A stretch of DNA of 64,000 bases from Linepithema humile (taxonomy: Eukaryota; Arthropoda; Insecta; Hymenoptera; Formicidae), in assembly GCF_040581485.1 (NCBI RefSeq), contig NC_090132.1, forward strand, positions 62,001 to 126,000, written 5' to 3'. The notes below the pieces were generated by a model. It saw only the letters and a list, made by a program, of their open reading frames with translations, ran no database searches and was not told the DNA's origin. Below are positions 39,555-51,185 of this stretch, in pieces (positions within the stretch are counted from its first letter, which is position 1; the number at the start of each line of letters is the position of its first letter). The position numbers and the translations under genes were made by a program.

Positions 39555-42500
39555 TGGACAGCCGCTGTTGAAATGAATTCAATAAGATATGAGACACAAG
39601 GTTTTGAAGAACATTTAAACTTAAAGAAGTATAAAGATATTATTAATTTTCCAATTTTTAAAATCAATTTTCTCAAAAATAAAGCTTTGTATGAACAAAA
39701 TTTTATATTTTCGAACTTTTGAATAAATAATTATCATATCTTTGCCTGTATCGTAATGTTCAAGTGTGTGCATGGTTGTATGACAATTCATGCATTGATA
39801 TTTAGACATTGTGTTTGATAATACTATTTATTTGAAGATTCTGCAAACTGGTCAGGAAATTAATGAAGTAGACCAGAGTGGATTCAGCACACAAGGAAGT
39901 ACAGTATTTGCTGGTAATCTGGGCGCCAATAGGTATATAGTACAAGTCACTCAAATGGGAGTACGTCTTTTGCAAGGCATTGAACAAGTACGTATGTTAG
40001 CTCTTAAGTCGTCTTCGTTACTTTTGTTTTCCACAATTTCAGATGATATTTACATCGAAAAGTTTTCTCTTTTCATTGTGGATTAGAAAAAAATGTCAAT
40101 TAAAAATATTTTTTTCCAACAGAAACATTAAAAGTCATATATTAGTTTGTAATATTGTAATTCTCTGCTTAAACCAAATCTATTTATTTGATGTTTAATA
40201 TGAAATAAGATGATTGTATTTAATTTCGATGACGTATAATTTAGCTGACGTTATATAACCAATACATCCTTAATTTTTTAAATATAAATTTCAGTATATA
40301 GTTTTATATTTCAAAAATTTCCTTAGCACGATAAAATTTACTTCAAGTATATAATGATAGAAGATAGAAAATAAGAATTTACATTTATTACAGTACAATT
40401 TTCATTTTTATACCATTTATTCTAGATTATAATGAAAAGTACATCCTTATCGATTAGGATTAGGAGTAAATGAAGAAGAAAAAAAAGACTTTTATGTACG
40501 AGTATTATTATTATTTGTACAAAGATGGATGTGAAATGATTCTACTTTGTAGAAAGCGATCCTAACTTTTATTACAATCATGTTTAATTACAGGTCCAAC
40601 ATATGCCTATAGATCTTGGCTGTCCGATTGTACACGCGAGTTGTGCCGATCCATATGTAGCATTACTCTCAGAAGATGGACAAGTGATGCTATTAACACT
40701 TAGAGAGATAAGAGGCACGGCAAGATTGCATGCCCAGACTGCCAATTTATTATTCGTAAGTAAGAATTAACTTCTAAAGTGTTAATGGCACATACAAGTA
40801 TGCATCATTTCATAAAAAATACTTTGCATGTACTTGTAAGATCTTTGCAAACATGGTTTTTGAAATTATTGAATTCAAATTTTTTTATTAATTATTTATC
40901 GTCAAATTTAATTCGGCAAATTCAATATAGATGCAAATTTGAAAAATTATCTTTAAATAATCTTTGAATTCCAATCTGACATAAAAATTGAAAAATTTAA
41001 GAATATTATCCTTGTAAAGTGTAAAGTAAAATTTATTTTATTTTGAAATTTTTATTTGCATACATTAAGTGTCATCGACTATTTTTTAATTTAATTATAT
41101 TCTATTCTATTGATTATTTCTCTGGAATTTTTTTTTTATTCTTCAATTATAGAAAATTTGTTTTATTTTTCAAATTATGGATTATGAAAACTCTTAAAAA
41201 GTTCAGTATAAATTTCGTGCAAAATCTATCGTTTGAATTTCTAATTGTCAATTTTGGATTCGGAATCGAAAAATTCGATAAGAACCGAATATACAATGTT
41301 TACGTAACTTTTCTTTATGGAAAACATGTTTTTACAATGAAACGTTTTAATATGTTTTACAGCGTCCACAGATAGAAGCGTTATGCGCTTACAGAGATGT
41401 TAGTGGAATCTTTACGACGCAATTACCTGAAAATACGGACGACGAACAAGCTGAAGAGGAGCACAATATCGAAGAACCATCTATACTCGGCAATATCGAT
41501 AACGAAGATGATTTATTGTACGGCGATGCTCCAGCATTCCAAATGCCTGTGCCATCGCATTCGAAAACGTCGGATGTAACTATTAAGAAAGCGCCTTGGT
41601 AAAATTTCACAACTTTTATTCAAGCGTTATCAACGTATTCTTCAAATATTTAGTCAAACTTTATCAGCATATTTTGCATAATATTCTCCGTGGCCACATT
41701 ATCCGTAAAAAGAATTTCACGTGTACAGAGTATTTCTAAACATATCTATGTAAAATGGATTTTTCTAACAGGTGGCAGAGACATTTGCAAGAAATTAAAT
41801 CGACATACTGGCTACTCGTGTACAGGGATAGCGGGACATTAGAAATTTACTCGTTGCCTGATTTACGATTGTCTTATCTTATTCGTAATTTCGGTTTTGG
41901 CCAATACGTGCTGCATGACAGCATGGAATCTACAACTCTGCAATCCGCACCAGTCAATGAGATCCCCAACCCTGAACTGCAGGTGATTTATTTGCAGATG
42001 TATTTTCTTTTTAGAAATTTTAACATTAATATCCACAAAGTGTCAGTAGCACATATGTATTGTTATTTCGAAAATAGTATTTTCCATTTGTAGGATTTTC
42101 GCAAAATAATACAGTGCGTCCGTAGATTTATGAGATCGCTGAATTCGATTCTCTCGTTTAACATACTTATATTATGTCTGCAGGTTCGTGAGATTCTGAT
42201 GGTCGCTTTAGGACACCATGGAAGCCGGCCGATGCTTTTGGTACGTCTCGATTCAGAGTTGCAAATTTATCAAGCTTACAGGTATCCAAAGGGTCATCTA
42301 AAACTAAGATTTAAAAAATTGGATCATGGAATAATCCCCGGACATTTAAGGTATTGTCGAATAGTATTGTCCGATATATTTCACTTCTAACGAAATAATT
42401 ATCACTTTATGTAATCTTTTAATACAATTATTACTGAATTTACTATTATATTATGATTATTTATACCAAAATGAGACTTGTAACGTTTTTCAGTCTCTAC

Positions 42501-45500
42501 TTTATGTAAATAATGTTATACAATTTTTAATTAAATTTTTTTGTAGTCCAAAACCTAAGGAAGAAGATGTATCGACAAACACCAGCAGTACACACATCTG
42601 TGTAATGCGTTACTTTAGCAACATTGCTGGATACAATGGAGTATTTATCTGCAGCGATTATCCGCATTGGATATTTTTGACTGGACGCGGTGAATTACGC
42701 ATACATCCAATGGGCATCGATGGCTCCGTTACATCTTTTGCAGCTTTCAATAATATTAATTGTCCACAAGGTTTCTTGTATTTTAATAGAAAGGTGGAGT
42801 GTAACATCATTTTTTATATATACAAGATGAGGCATGTAAAGGATGACAAGTTGACATATTTCTAATAATATTTTAGGAAGAAAAGTGTGGAGAAAAAGAA
42901 GTAGAAATTGTGAGTTTATGAAAGATGCTAAATTAATCTGTCATGCTTTATAAATGTCCCATCATATAATTGTCTTTGAAGTTTTGTAACTCTAAATTTT
43001 ATTTATCTCTCTCTCTCTCTCTCTCTCTATTTTTTTTTTTTTCTTAATATCAGGAAGAATTAAGGATATGCGTTTTACCAACTCACCTATCATACGATGC
43101 TCCTTGGCCAGTTAGAAAAGTCCCCTTGAGATGTACTCCGCATTTTGTCACATACCACCTCGAAAGCAAGACTTACTGTGTCATAACGAGCATAGCCGAA
43201 CCTTTGAAGAGTTATTACAGATTTAACGGCGAAGATAAGGTATCAATACACCAAATCTCATTTTATGTTTTAATTTTTCGGACTACTTATCAATGTCAAT
43301 GTCTGTATCAATCAACTTACTCTCTTTTTTAACTTTTAAAAAGATAAATTACAGATACGAATGCTTTAACTCTTTTTTAATTTTAAGATACATTAAATTT
43401 CAATCTGTAGTTGAAATTTTTAAATTTCGACAATTAGAAATTCGGAAAATAGATATGTGAAACTTTTTCGGAGAGTATTAAAACTCTTAACTTTTAAAAT
43501 AAATATCTAAATTATGTATGATTAAAAAATGAACAGAAAATATAAAGCAAAATATATATTAAAATAAAAGATAGTTATTAACATTTAATATGCAAATTTT
43601 AGAACACGATAAATTTTACTCATATTTTATAAAAATAATATTCTCTCTTGAATTTTAAAACTTTAGTCAGATTTGGATTTAAACGCTATAATAACTCTTA
43701 GACATCATGTTAGATAAGAATAGAATAATTGTACAAATTTAAATCTGCTGTATATTTATTATATCTACCATGTTGAATTCGCAAATTTTGCCTTAGAGAT
43801 ATGAATTCAGCAACTCCAGAATCTATGGATATTTTTGAAATGACGCACTGCGTTATTAAGACTTAAGGGATTAAAATGGATAAAACTTTATAATAACGAA
43901 TATGTTTTTATTAATTAGGAATTTACGGAAGAAGAACGTCCAGAAAGATTTCTTTATCCGTCTCAAGAACAATTTTCTATTGTATTATTTTCTCCGGTCT
44001 CATGGGAAACTATTCCAAATACAAAAATCGAGCTGGATCAATGGGAACACGTAACATGTTTGAAAAACGTGTCTCTCGCTTACGAAGGAACACGATCCGG
44101 CTTAAAGGGTTACATAGTATTAGGCACAAACTATAATTACGGCGAAGATATCACAAGCAGAGGACGAGTGAGTTCTATATGTCGAGAAAATTTTTAACTC
44201 GACTTTTATATTGATTGTCTTATTGCCATCTCTTTGAATTTTTAGATACTTATATTCGACATAATCGAAGTGGTACCTGAACCTGGCCAGCCATTAACAA
44301 AAAATAGATTTAAACAGATTTATGCGAAAGAACAAAAGGGACCCATAACTGCTATAACACAAGTATCAGGATTCTTAGTTTCAGCTGTTGGTCAAAAAGT
44401 ATTGCCTTTTGATTCACTTGAATAGATATCAGGGCATAGACATGTTGTATCGTAGATTTCATGATTACGTCCGCACATCGATTGTTTAATTGTAAAATTG
44501 CAAAATTTAATTATACAGTGCGTACAAGCTGTCAAAATTTTTGAAGAGGTGTCAGATAAACGACGTCTAAGATGAAATACTATTCCATAAATTTATACAT
44601 CGTCTACATGGATGACATGTTAGACGTGGTTCACATTGTCTAGACGTAAACTGTTGTAATTTACGCGTCAACATCTAATCCTGATAACCATCATGCGTGC
44701 CCGTTATATATTTATAATTGTATTAAAAAGTAATATTTCTTTATTGCAGATTTATATTTGGCAATTGAAAGATAATGATCTTGTTGGAGTTGCTTTTATT
44801 GATACTCAAATCTACATTCATCAAATGCTAAGTATCAAAAGTCTTATTTTGATAGCTGACGTTTACAAATCAATCAGTTTGCTAAGATTTCAAGAAGAAT
44901 ATAGAACACTCTCTCTTGTTAGCAGAGTGAGTGTGTGATTTAATATTAAATAATATAATTTAATCAAATAAATTTGAATAAATGTCGATTGTGCCTAATT
45001 TGTTTTATTGCAGGATTTTAGACCTGCGGAAGTGTACACAATAGAATATTTAATTGACAATACAAATTTAGGGTTTGTTGTGGCTGACGGAGAGAGCAAT
45101 TTAGCTTTATTTATGTATCAACCAGAGTCCAGAGAAAGCTTGGGCGGTCAGAAATTAATTAGAAAGGCTGATTTTCACCTGGGACAAAAGGTGAACACTT
45201 TTTTTCGCATTAGGTGTAGAGTTAGCGATCCTGCGAATAATAAGAAACAGTTTCCCGGCGCCGACAAAAGACACGTTACCATGTACGGTAAGTCAAATAA
45301 ACTATAGAGATTGTAGATTAATAGATTAATAGATGAGATGTATAACTCGTTATAATAAAACCTATATTTTCTGCAAATGTATCTTTGCATATTTTAGCAT
45401 CGTTGGACGGCAGTCTTGGTTACATTTTACCAGTACCAGAGAAAACATATCGGAGATTACTTATGTTACAAAACGTCTTAGTAACACACATTTGTCATGT

Positions 45501-45946
45501 GGCGGGATTAAATCCAAAAGCGTATCGGTAAGTTTCAAGAATACTTGTACAGATACATATTTTAATTAACTTTAATTTTTATAATAGAATATCTAATCCT
45601 GGTCTTAAAATTAAATTTTTTTGCATAAAATAAAATTGTGTGTGCGTGTGCGGGCGTACGTGAGAGAGTGTATAAGTGCGCGCATGCATTGCATGCGTAA
45701 AGTTATTGGATTTGTTTTAATCAAAAGTATTAACATATTAAATGTTTTCCTTAATTTAGCACATACAAGAGTTACGTACGGAATCAAGGTAATCCAGCAA
45801 GAGGTATCATCGACGGTGATTTGGTTTGGCGTTATCTTTTCTTACCCAATAATGAGAAAGCAGACGTAGCTAAAAAAATTGGAACACGCGTTCAAGAGAT
45901 TATTGAAGACATTACAGAAATCGATCGACAAACTGCGCATTTTTAA
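36101..45946 (+). CDS. CPSF1: Cleavage and polyadenylation specificity factor subunit 1 (CPSF160)
   Basis: Largest subunit of the nuclear CPSF complex; scaffold of the polyadenylation-signal recognition module with WDR33 and CPSF30. 21 coding exons: 36101-36269, 36344-36558, 36761-37071, 37155-37405, 37487-37668, 38213-38497, 38622-38795, 39219-39356, 39838-39987, 40594-40755, 41363-41598, 41772-41982, 42184-42350, 42547-42793, 43054-43239, 43919-44167, 44246-44398, 44750-44926, 45014-45287, 45398-45527, 45760-45946. Every join keeps frame, giving 1417 residues (human about 1443). It starts MYSICKNTHPATGVEH, close to human MYAVYKQAHPPTG. Family blocks include LLLSFRDAKLSVVEYD, GYYEPTLLIL, AFHFDKAAASVL-type sequence, a KKVK basic stretch (428-431), PPYGVSLNSL, and the C-terminal CPSF_A beta-propeller through EPGQPLTKN, ending RQTAHF. 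A poly(A) signal follows at 45967. Confidence 0.97.
39511..39551. repeat. (TA)n microsatellite in CPSF1 intron 8
   Basis: About 20 TA units between CPSF1 exons ending at 39356 and starting at 39838. Confidence 0.9.
42877..42909 (+). other. CPSF1: Candidate 33-nt cassette exon of CPSF1
   Basis: Between CPSF1 exons ending at 42793 and starting at 43054. Acceptor ctaataatattttag is followed by 33 nt encoding EEKCGEKEVEI, then a GTGAGT donor. Both neighbours are phase 0 at this junction, so inclusion would add 11 residues without shifting frame. Human CPSF1 has no matching insert here. Use is inferred. Confidence 0.4.
43006..43028. repeat. (CT)n in a polypyrimidine tract
   Basis: CT run feeding the long T tract before the CPSF1 acceptor at 43053. 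Confidence 0.85.
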
Positions 45947-45966
45947 TTATAGCTATATCATATTTA

Positions 45967-45972
45967 AATAAA
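45967..45972 (+). promoter_or_regulatory. Poly(A) signal AATAAA of CPSF1
   Basis: Canonical hexamer 21 bases after the CPSF1 stop codon, followed by AT-rich sequence. Confidence 0.6.
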
Positions 45973-46605
45973 GCTTTTATTATTTTTGTACCACCTAAAA
46001 ATAGCGCAAGAGAGATAAACTCTCTATGCTCTATTTTTATATGTAACATATATGTTACAAAATGTCAAATACAATTAGTAGTATGTAAAATATTTTGTAG
46101 TATTACTGTATGCACAATTTGCATATCCTGAAATATCCTTAAAAAGACGTTGTAAAAACGTCCTAAGAACTACTATCCGAAGCTCGGAGCTCACATGTGC
46201 ATACGTGGCTTGCGCATGTGTGTGGTATTCCCCCCTCATACTGCTTGTTGCTTGTCTCAAATCTGGTGTCACTGGTCACTGGTTGTGATACTTGAGTTGC
46301 GATGCGCAAATATCTCCGTACGATGTGTATTGTTTAAATATGTCCCAAAAGGGAATGCAAATTTTAAGAGTTTAAGATAGAAAATTGGTTCTCGACGAGA
46401 CAAGACAGATGCAAAACTTTATTTTTTTAATAAAAAATGTGGTTTCTCGTAAACTTTTAATATTAAATTGCAAGTGGATAAAGAAATCAAGTGTGAAGGT
46501 AGAAATGTCAAACTTTTTTTATCTAATTAATTGGTTGATTATAAATATGTATAATTAAACTAAAAAAATAATGACCGCATCACTGGTGGCGACATAGCTT
46601 TCGAA
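45973..46605. other. CPSF1-EFCAB2 intergenic region
   Basis: About 630 bp holding the presumed EFCAB2 promoter. A GC-richer patch at about 46170-46320 includes a semi-palindromic gttgcgatgcgcaaa (46296-46310). No gene seen. Confidence 0.5.
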
Positions 46606-47977
46606 ATGCATCCATTTTCTGCGTTACCCTCATCCCCCCGAAGAACTGTCACTGAAAGACGTCTAACTAGATTGGAAAGTAGAAAATGTACGTATCGCGA
46701 TCAAAGGTTTAGTAATTAAACATAGAGAAATATGTAAAATAAACATTTTTTAATTTTTAAGCAAATGTACAATCTATAAAAAAACTATTATAAATCGCGT
46801 TATGTAATTACTGTAATTTTTCTGGGATTAATCCGCATTACTTATTGATCAAACAATTTATGAAAGCTAATGCCAGTCGAGTTTCGTACCTGTCTTTATT
46901 TCTTAAACAAACTTGTAAATTAAGCTTCTTAATATCAGTAAGTATCTTAATAAAATCTTCTATTTATCTATTTAACAATCAATATTAATTTGTACGCTTA
47001 GTGCCTATTGAGCCTACGTTATTAGAAAGGAGACTCTGTGAAGCATTTGATGTATTCGATAATGCAAGAAGTGGAGAAGTAGATGTTAGAGATTTGGGTA
47101 CTATAATCAGAGCATTAGGTATACAATATATATTCAGAATTTAAAAATTTAGCGAAATAAAAATATCTAATTAAAATAATTTTATATATTGGACATTTCT
47201 TGTGGCAAATTTTATGCTTTCTTCATGTTAATTTTTAATATTTTTAATATTTATAATTTTATGTTAATTTAATAGGCTGTGTCATCACAGAAGCTGAGTT
47301 ACAAGAAATACAAGTAGAAGTGGAAGATGTTGAAAATAATTGTGTACCTTTAAACAGATTTGTAGAATATATGAGCAAAGCGATTAATGAACGCAAGTAT
47401 GTTCAAGTAAAATCTATTCCATTTTCGGAACAAATAAAGTAATTAATATACGTATCACGTATGGAAATCATGTTTTTTTAAACATGTTACAACTCACTTA
47501 GGTTTAAACCAGCAGAACCAGAAGAGTTATTGAAAGCATTTCAATTGTTAGATCCTGAAAATCGCGGATACATCATGAAAGATGATTTAGAAAAATCAAT
47601 TATGGAAATTGGAGAGCCATTTACAAAAGAGGAAGTGGCCGATATGATGGCCATTGCGTGTGATGTAGAAACAGGAAAAATTAATTATGAGCATTACATC
47701 AATTTGCTAATTGTATGTAAATACATTTATTTATTTATATATTTTTTAATACATATATTTTATTTTTACTACTGCTAAGATTTTTTTTATATCTTTCTTT
47801 ATCTAAACAGATTTGTTGTATTATAAATTTAGTAACATCTGATATTCTACATCGTTATTGAAATCAAAATTACAGGTGAAGATTCCTGAAGATATTAATG
47901 TATATAATATTGTTGACATAGATACCGCAAGATTGGCACCATTAACCAAAAAGCACAAATGGGACGAATTTTTTTAA
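46606..47977 (+). CDS. EFCAB2: EF-hand protein EFCAB2 / dynein regulatory complex subunit 8
   Basis: Calmodulin-like axonemal protein of the nexin-dynein regulatory complex, which in insects is expected mainly in sperm flagella and chordotonal cilia. Exons 46606-46687, 47002-47118, 47276-47396, 47502-47712, 47876-47977 join in frame to 210 residues. Exon 1 encodes a Ser/Arg-rich leader (MHPFSALPSSPRRTV) and its single leftover base fits exon 2. EF-hand-like units are EAFDVFDNARSGEVDVRDLG, AFQLLDPENRGYIMKDDL and CDVETGKINYEHYINLLI, matching EFCAB2 EAFEVFD, RAFEVLDSAKRGFLTKDEL and INYKDYI in order. The loops are degenerate, so calcium binding is doubtful. The C-terminus adds an extension, ending KKHKWDEFF. 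The gene is tail-to-tail with ECH1, about 225 bp apart. Confidence 0.88.
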
Positions 47978-48202
47978 AGTAAAATACTACTTGACCAAAA
48001 TTTGTTTGTTTAGTGAAAATAATTTACAAAAAGGTCAATGTGATAAATGTGTAGCCATGAATTTAAACAAGTTGTGAAAGTATATATTTATATTTTGTTA
48101 CAGAAACATTTTGTTCAAATATATTTGCTTCATCTTTATAAAAATAGCATACAAATAATCCAAATAAGTCCACAATGTGACATATTATAACATATTAACA
48201 AT

Positions 48203-49894
48203 TTATAACTTTGAAAATATTGGAGGATCACCTTTAATAGCTTGTGCCATGGTTGCATTTAAGAAATCTTCACTTTGAAGCATTGATTTATTATGCATAG
48301 CCTGTCGAAATAAACCCCAAAAACGTATTATTGAACAATCCTCCCCATATGAAAAATTTTGTATAATAAATAGTAATAACTTTATTATCTATTTTGAGAT
48401 TATGTAATTTAAGTTTACTATATAAATTTAAATTTATTGTATAATTTAGATTTATTACACAATTTTAGGTGGAATAAACAAGGATACTTACAATATGATT
48501 CAATCCTTCTTGAACAGAGTGGTCTCTAGAATATATTAAGCTTATTTTTGAACCTTGCACAGCAACTGGACTCTTGCTTGCAATATTTTCAGCAACTTCT
48601 ATCGATTTATTCAACAAACTGAATAAAAAAACGTAATGTTAAAATTCATTTATCTTCTTAAAATCATTACACCCAAGTGATCATTATAAACTTCTATTAC
48701 TATTTCTTTTGATATATTTGTCTTTTTTTTTACCTTTCCTCATCATCTAACATAGAGCTTATAAATCCACTTTTCAGTGCTTCAGCTGCTGGATACTTTC
48801 GTGCTGTATAGACGAGTTCTCTTACCAAACTATCAGAGCCTACAATTTTTGGGAATCTTTGAAGTGTACCCACATCAGCTGCCATGCCTATATCAACTTC
48901 TTTTATTTGAAAGTATGCATCAGATGAAGCGTAACGAATGTCAGCTGCGGATATCATGTCTACACCTGCCCCAATGCATGCACCATGCACAGCAGCTATT
49001 ACAGGTTTTGGACACTATTAATTGATTTTGCATTATTATGCTGACTATACAAATTAAAAAAAAAAATCTAATCTAGTGAAAGTTTCATCTGTTTTATCTA
49101 AAAAAATGCTTCTTATCATTTATACAAATAGTAAGACCTTTTCTATAGCTGTGAATGAATCTTGATAATCTTGAATCATAGATTCCAAAACTTTGGATTT
49201 ACGTGCAATATCTTCATGCTGTGCAAGATTCTGACCCACTTCCATCATCCCTTGTACATCAATTCCTGAAATAATATTCTTTCAGTGCTAGAATATTTTA
49301 TTTACAATTTTTTCATTGTTTACCTGCACAAAACGCCTTGCCAGCAGCTGACAAAATAACCACTCTGCAATCTGAATTCACTGTTAATTCTTGAAAACAT
49401 TCCTTAAATTCTCTACAAAATGATTTATAAAAATATATAAGTATATTATAAATTAAAAAAACATAAAGAAGAGAGGAATAGATGATTACATACTGCCACA
49501 TAGTTAAATTTATTGCATTCATTTTTTGTGGCCTGTTCAATTTGACCATATAAATAAATGGTTTTGGAATGGATATTATTAATGTTTTATATGTGGGTAG
49601 CATTTCCGTAGAGTATCTTAATGTAAAAGCAGCTTGTAAACCTATAAGTTATATAAATCAATCAAAGAAACAACACTTTTCCTTGTTAAATAATTAAGAA
49701 AGTAAATTAGTTTACTTATAAAACACAATATGAAAAATATTGATAATAATTCTTTTTCTAAAAGGTATACATTAAACATAACATAGATATTATTGTGACT
49801 TTTTAAATAATATGCTACACAGATAAAAAATACAAACATTCTTACGTTTTTCAATAAATCTCGATAAATTATTTCTAATAACATGTATCGCCAT
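48203..49894 (-). CDS. ECH1: Delta(3,5)-delta(2,4)-dienoyl-CoA isomerase
   Basis: Crotonase-family isomerase that shifts double bonds of 3,5-dienoyl-CoA during beta-oxidation of unsaturated fatty acids. Exons on the minus strand: 49894-49846, 49641-49494, 49412-49324, 49265-49138, 49014-48734, 48618-48492, 48301-48203, all phases consistent, 306 residues. The start chosen is ATG 49894-49892, because only this frame continues into exon 2; it gives a basic amphipathic leader (MAIHVIRNNLSRFIEKR), a likely mitochondrial presequence. Crotonase motifs: LNRPQKMNAIN, SAAGKAFCAGIDV (oxyanion hole), and VHGACIGAGVDMISAADIRY. The catalytic acids of ECH1 fall at D157, E177 and D185 with the same spacing as D176/E196/D204 in mammals. 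The protein ends FSKL, a peroxisomal PTS1, so dual targeting is likely, as for vertebrate ECH1. Confidence 0.93.
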
Positions 49895-50205
49895 TTGACA
49901 AATATGTTTTTCACAGAGAGAAGAATAAGTGCTGGCCTAGTTTATATCGTATGTCTTGTCCGCACTAAATTCGTATCATATTCGTACATATATATCATTT
50001 ACAACGCCAAATTAAATTATTTAGTGCAAATTCAGTACGAAAATAACGTACGACGAACGTATCAAATGATCAGTATAAACTCTAATCTACTAAATAAAAG
50101 TTACACACACAACTGAATCAAAACTGTCAATTCATGTTAGATCAGTGAACTGCAATGATCTCTATGCACACTCTCTATACATACAAACCTCAAATAATTT
50201 GATTT

Positions 50206-50279
50206 GAGTGTCGGTTAAAAAATGGTTCGAGTCTCGGCTAAAAAATGGTTTGAGTCTCGGCTAAAATAATATAAGCCCT
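50206..50279. repeat. 23-bp tandem repeat
   Basis: Three units of gagt[g/c]tcgg[t/c]taaaaaatggtt, the last truncated. Confidence 0.75.
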
Positions 50280-51160
50280 CGAAAAAGATAAAAAAAGGGA
50301 AGAAAAAGAAAAAAAACAGCTCAAACTATCTTCGAAATTATGAAAAATAAAGGGATGGTTGATAGAACATTTTTGAAAGCTGTTTTCAAGTTTTTGAAAA
50401 TGCACTACCAGTACTTTTTTCGATTTTCGGTCGTCGAGCAAAAAATTTTGAAAAATTTTTCTCAAAATAACTAATCGCAAATAACTAATAGGTCATTGAT
50501 TTGTAGGTGATGAATTGTTCCTCTCGTCAAAATACCATCCACAAATACACCTCCACATACTCGATTTTTTGGATCAGGAAGTTTTGACCACTCTCATCTG
50601 AAACGGTGAGAAATAGAGGGTTGAAGTCCTATATCTTTTTTGTAGATATCGACATGCTTTACAATAAAGGTCCAATATGGTCCGAGTCTCTAACGCAAAC
50701 CACACTAATAATGCTTAGAAAGGAAGATGTAGACATAGCCGGCTAAGATTGTCCCGATCGTCTAGTGAAAGTATCTCAAACTAGGTTCACGTGCTTCAAC
50801 CTCCCTGAGTATATCACAAGGCGAATTCCTACTAGCGGACTTAGTATCATCTTCACCATTCTTCAACTTCCCGATTCAGTATCTAACATACCTAATCGCG
50901 TTGCAATGTGCATTTTAAAGATGTTTTTCAGTTAGAGCGACAATTAATTTTTGAAATAATTGTAATAGTCTTGTTTGTGGCGAATCAACGCAAATTTGTT
51001 AAAAGTGTGTTATATTGACAAATTGAAAGAAAATTTATTACGAATTTGCAAGGTAAGAATTATTTCCATTCTTCTGTCTTCATTTTTGCTATATATTTAT
51101 TACAATTTTTTTGAAAATATTTTGAATAGATTTTTACAATAAATATTGCAAAAGACAAGA

Positions 51161-51185
51161 CACACACACACACACGCACACACAC
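51161..51185. repeat. (AC)n microsatellite
   Basis: About 12 AC units with one GC interruption. Confidence 0.9.

Noticed and set aside
49642..49914. 90-codon minus ORF starting near the ECH1 leader
   Set aside because: It starts with GTG, and its frame hits a stop if joined to ECH1 exon 2; the ATG at 49894 in another frame fits instead.
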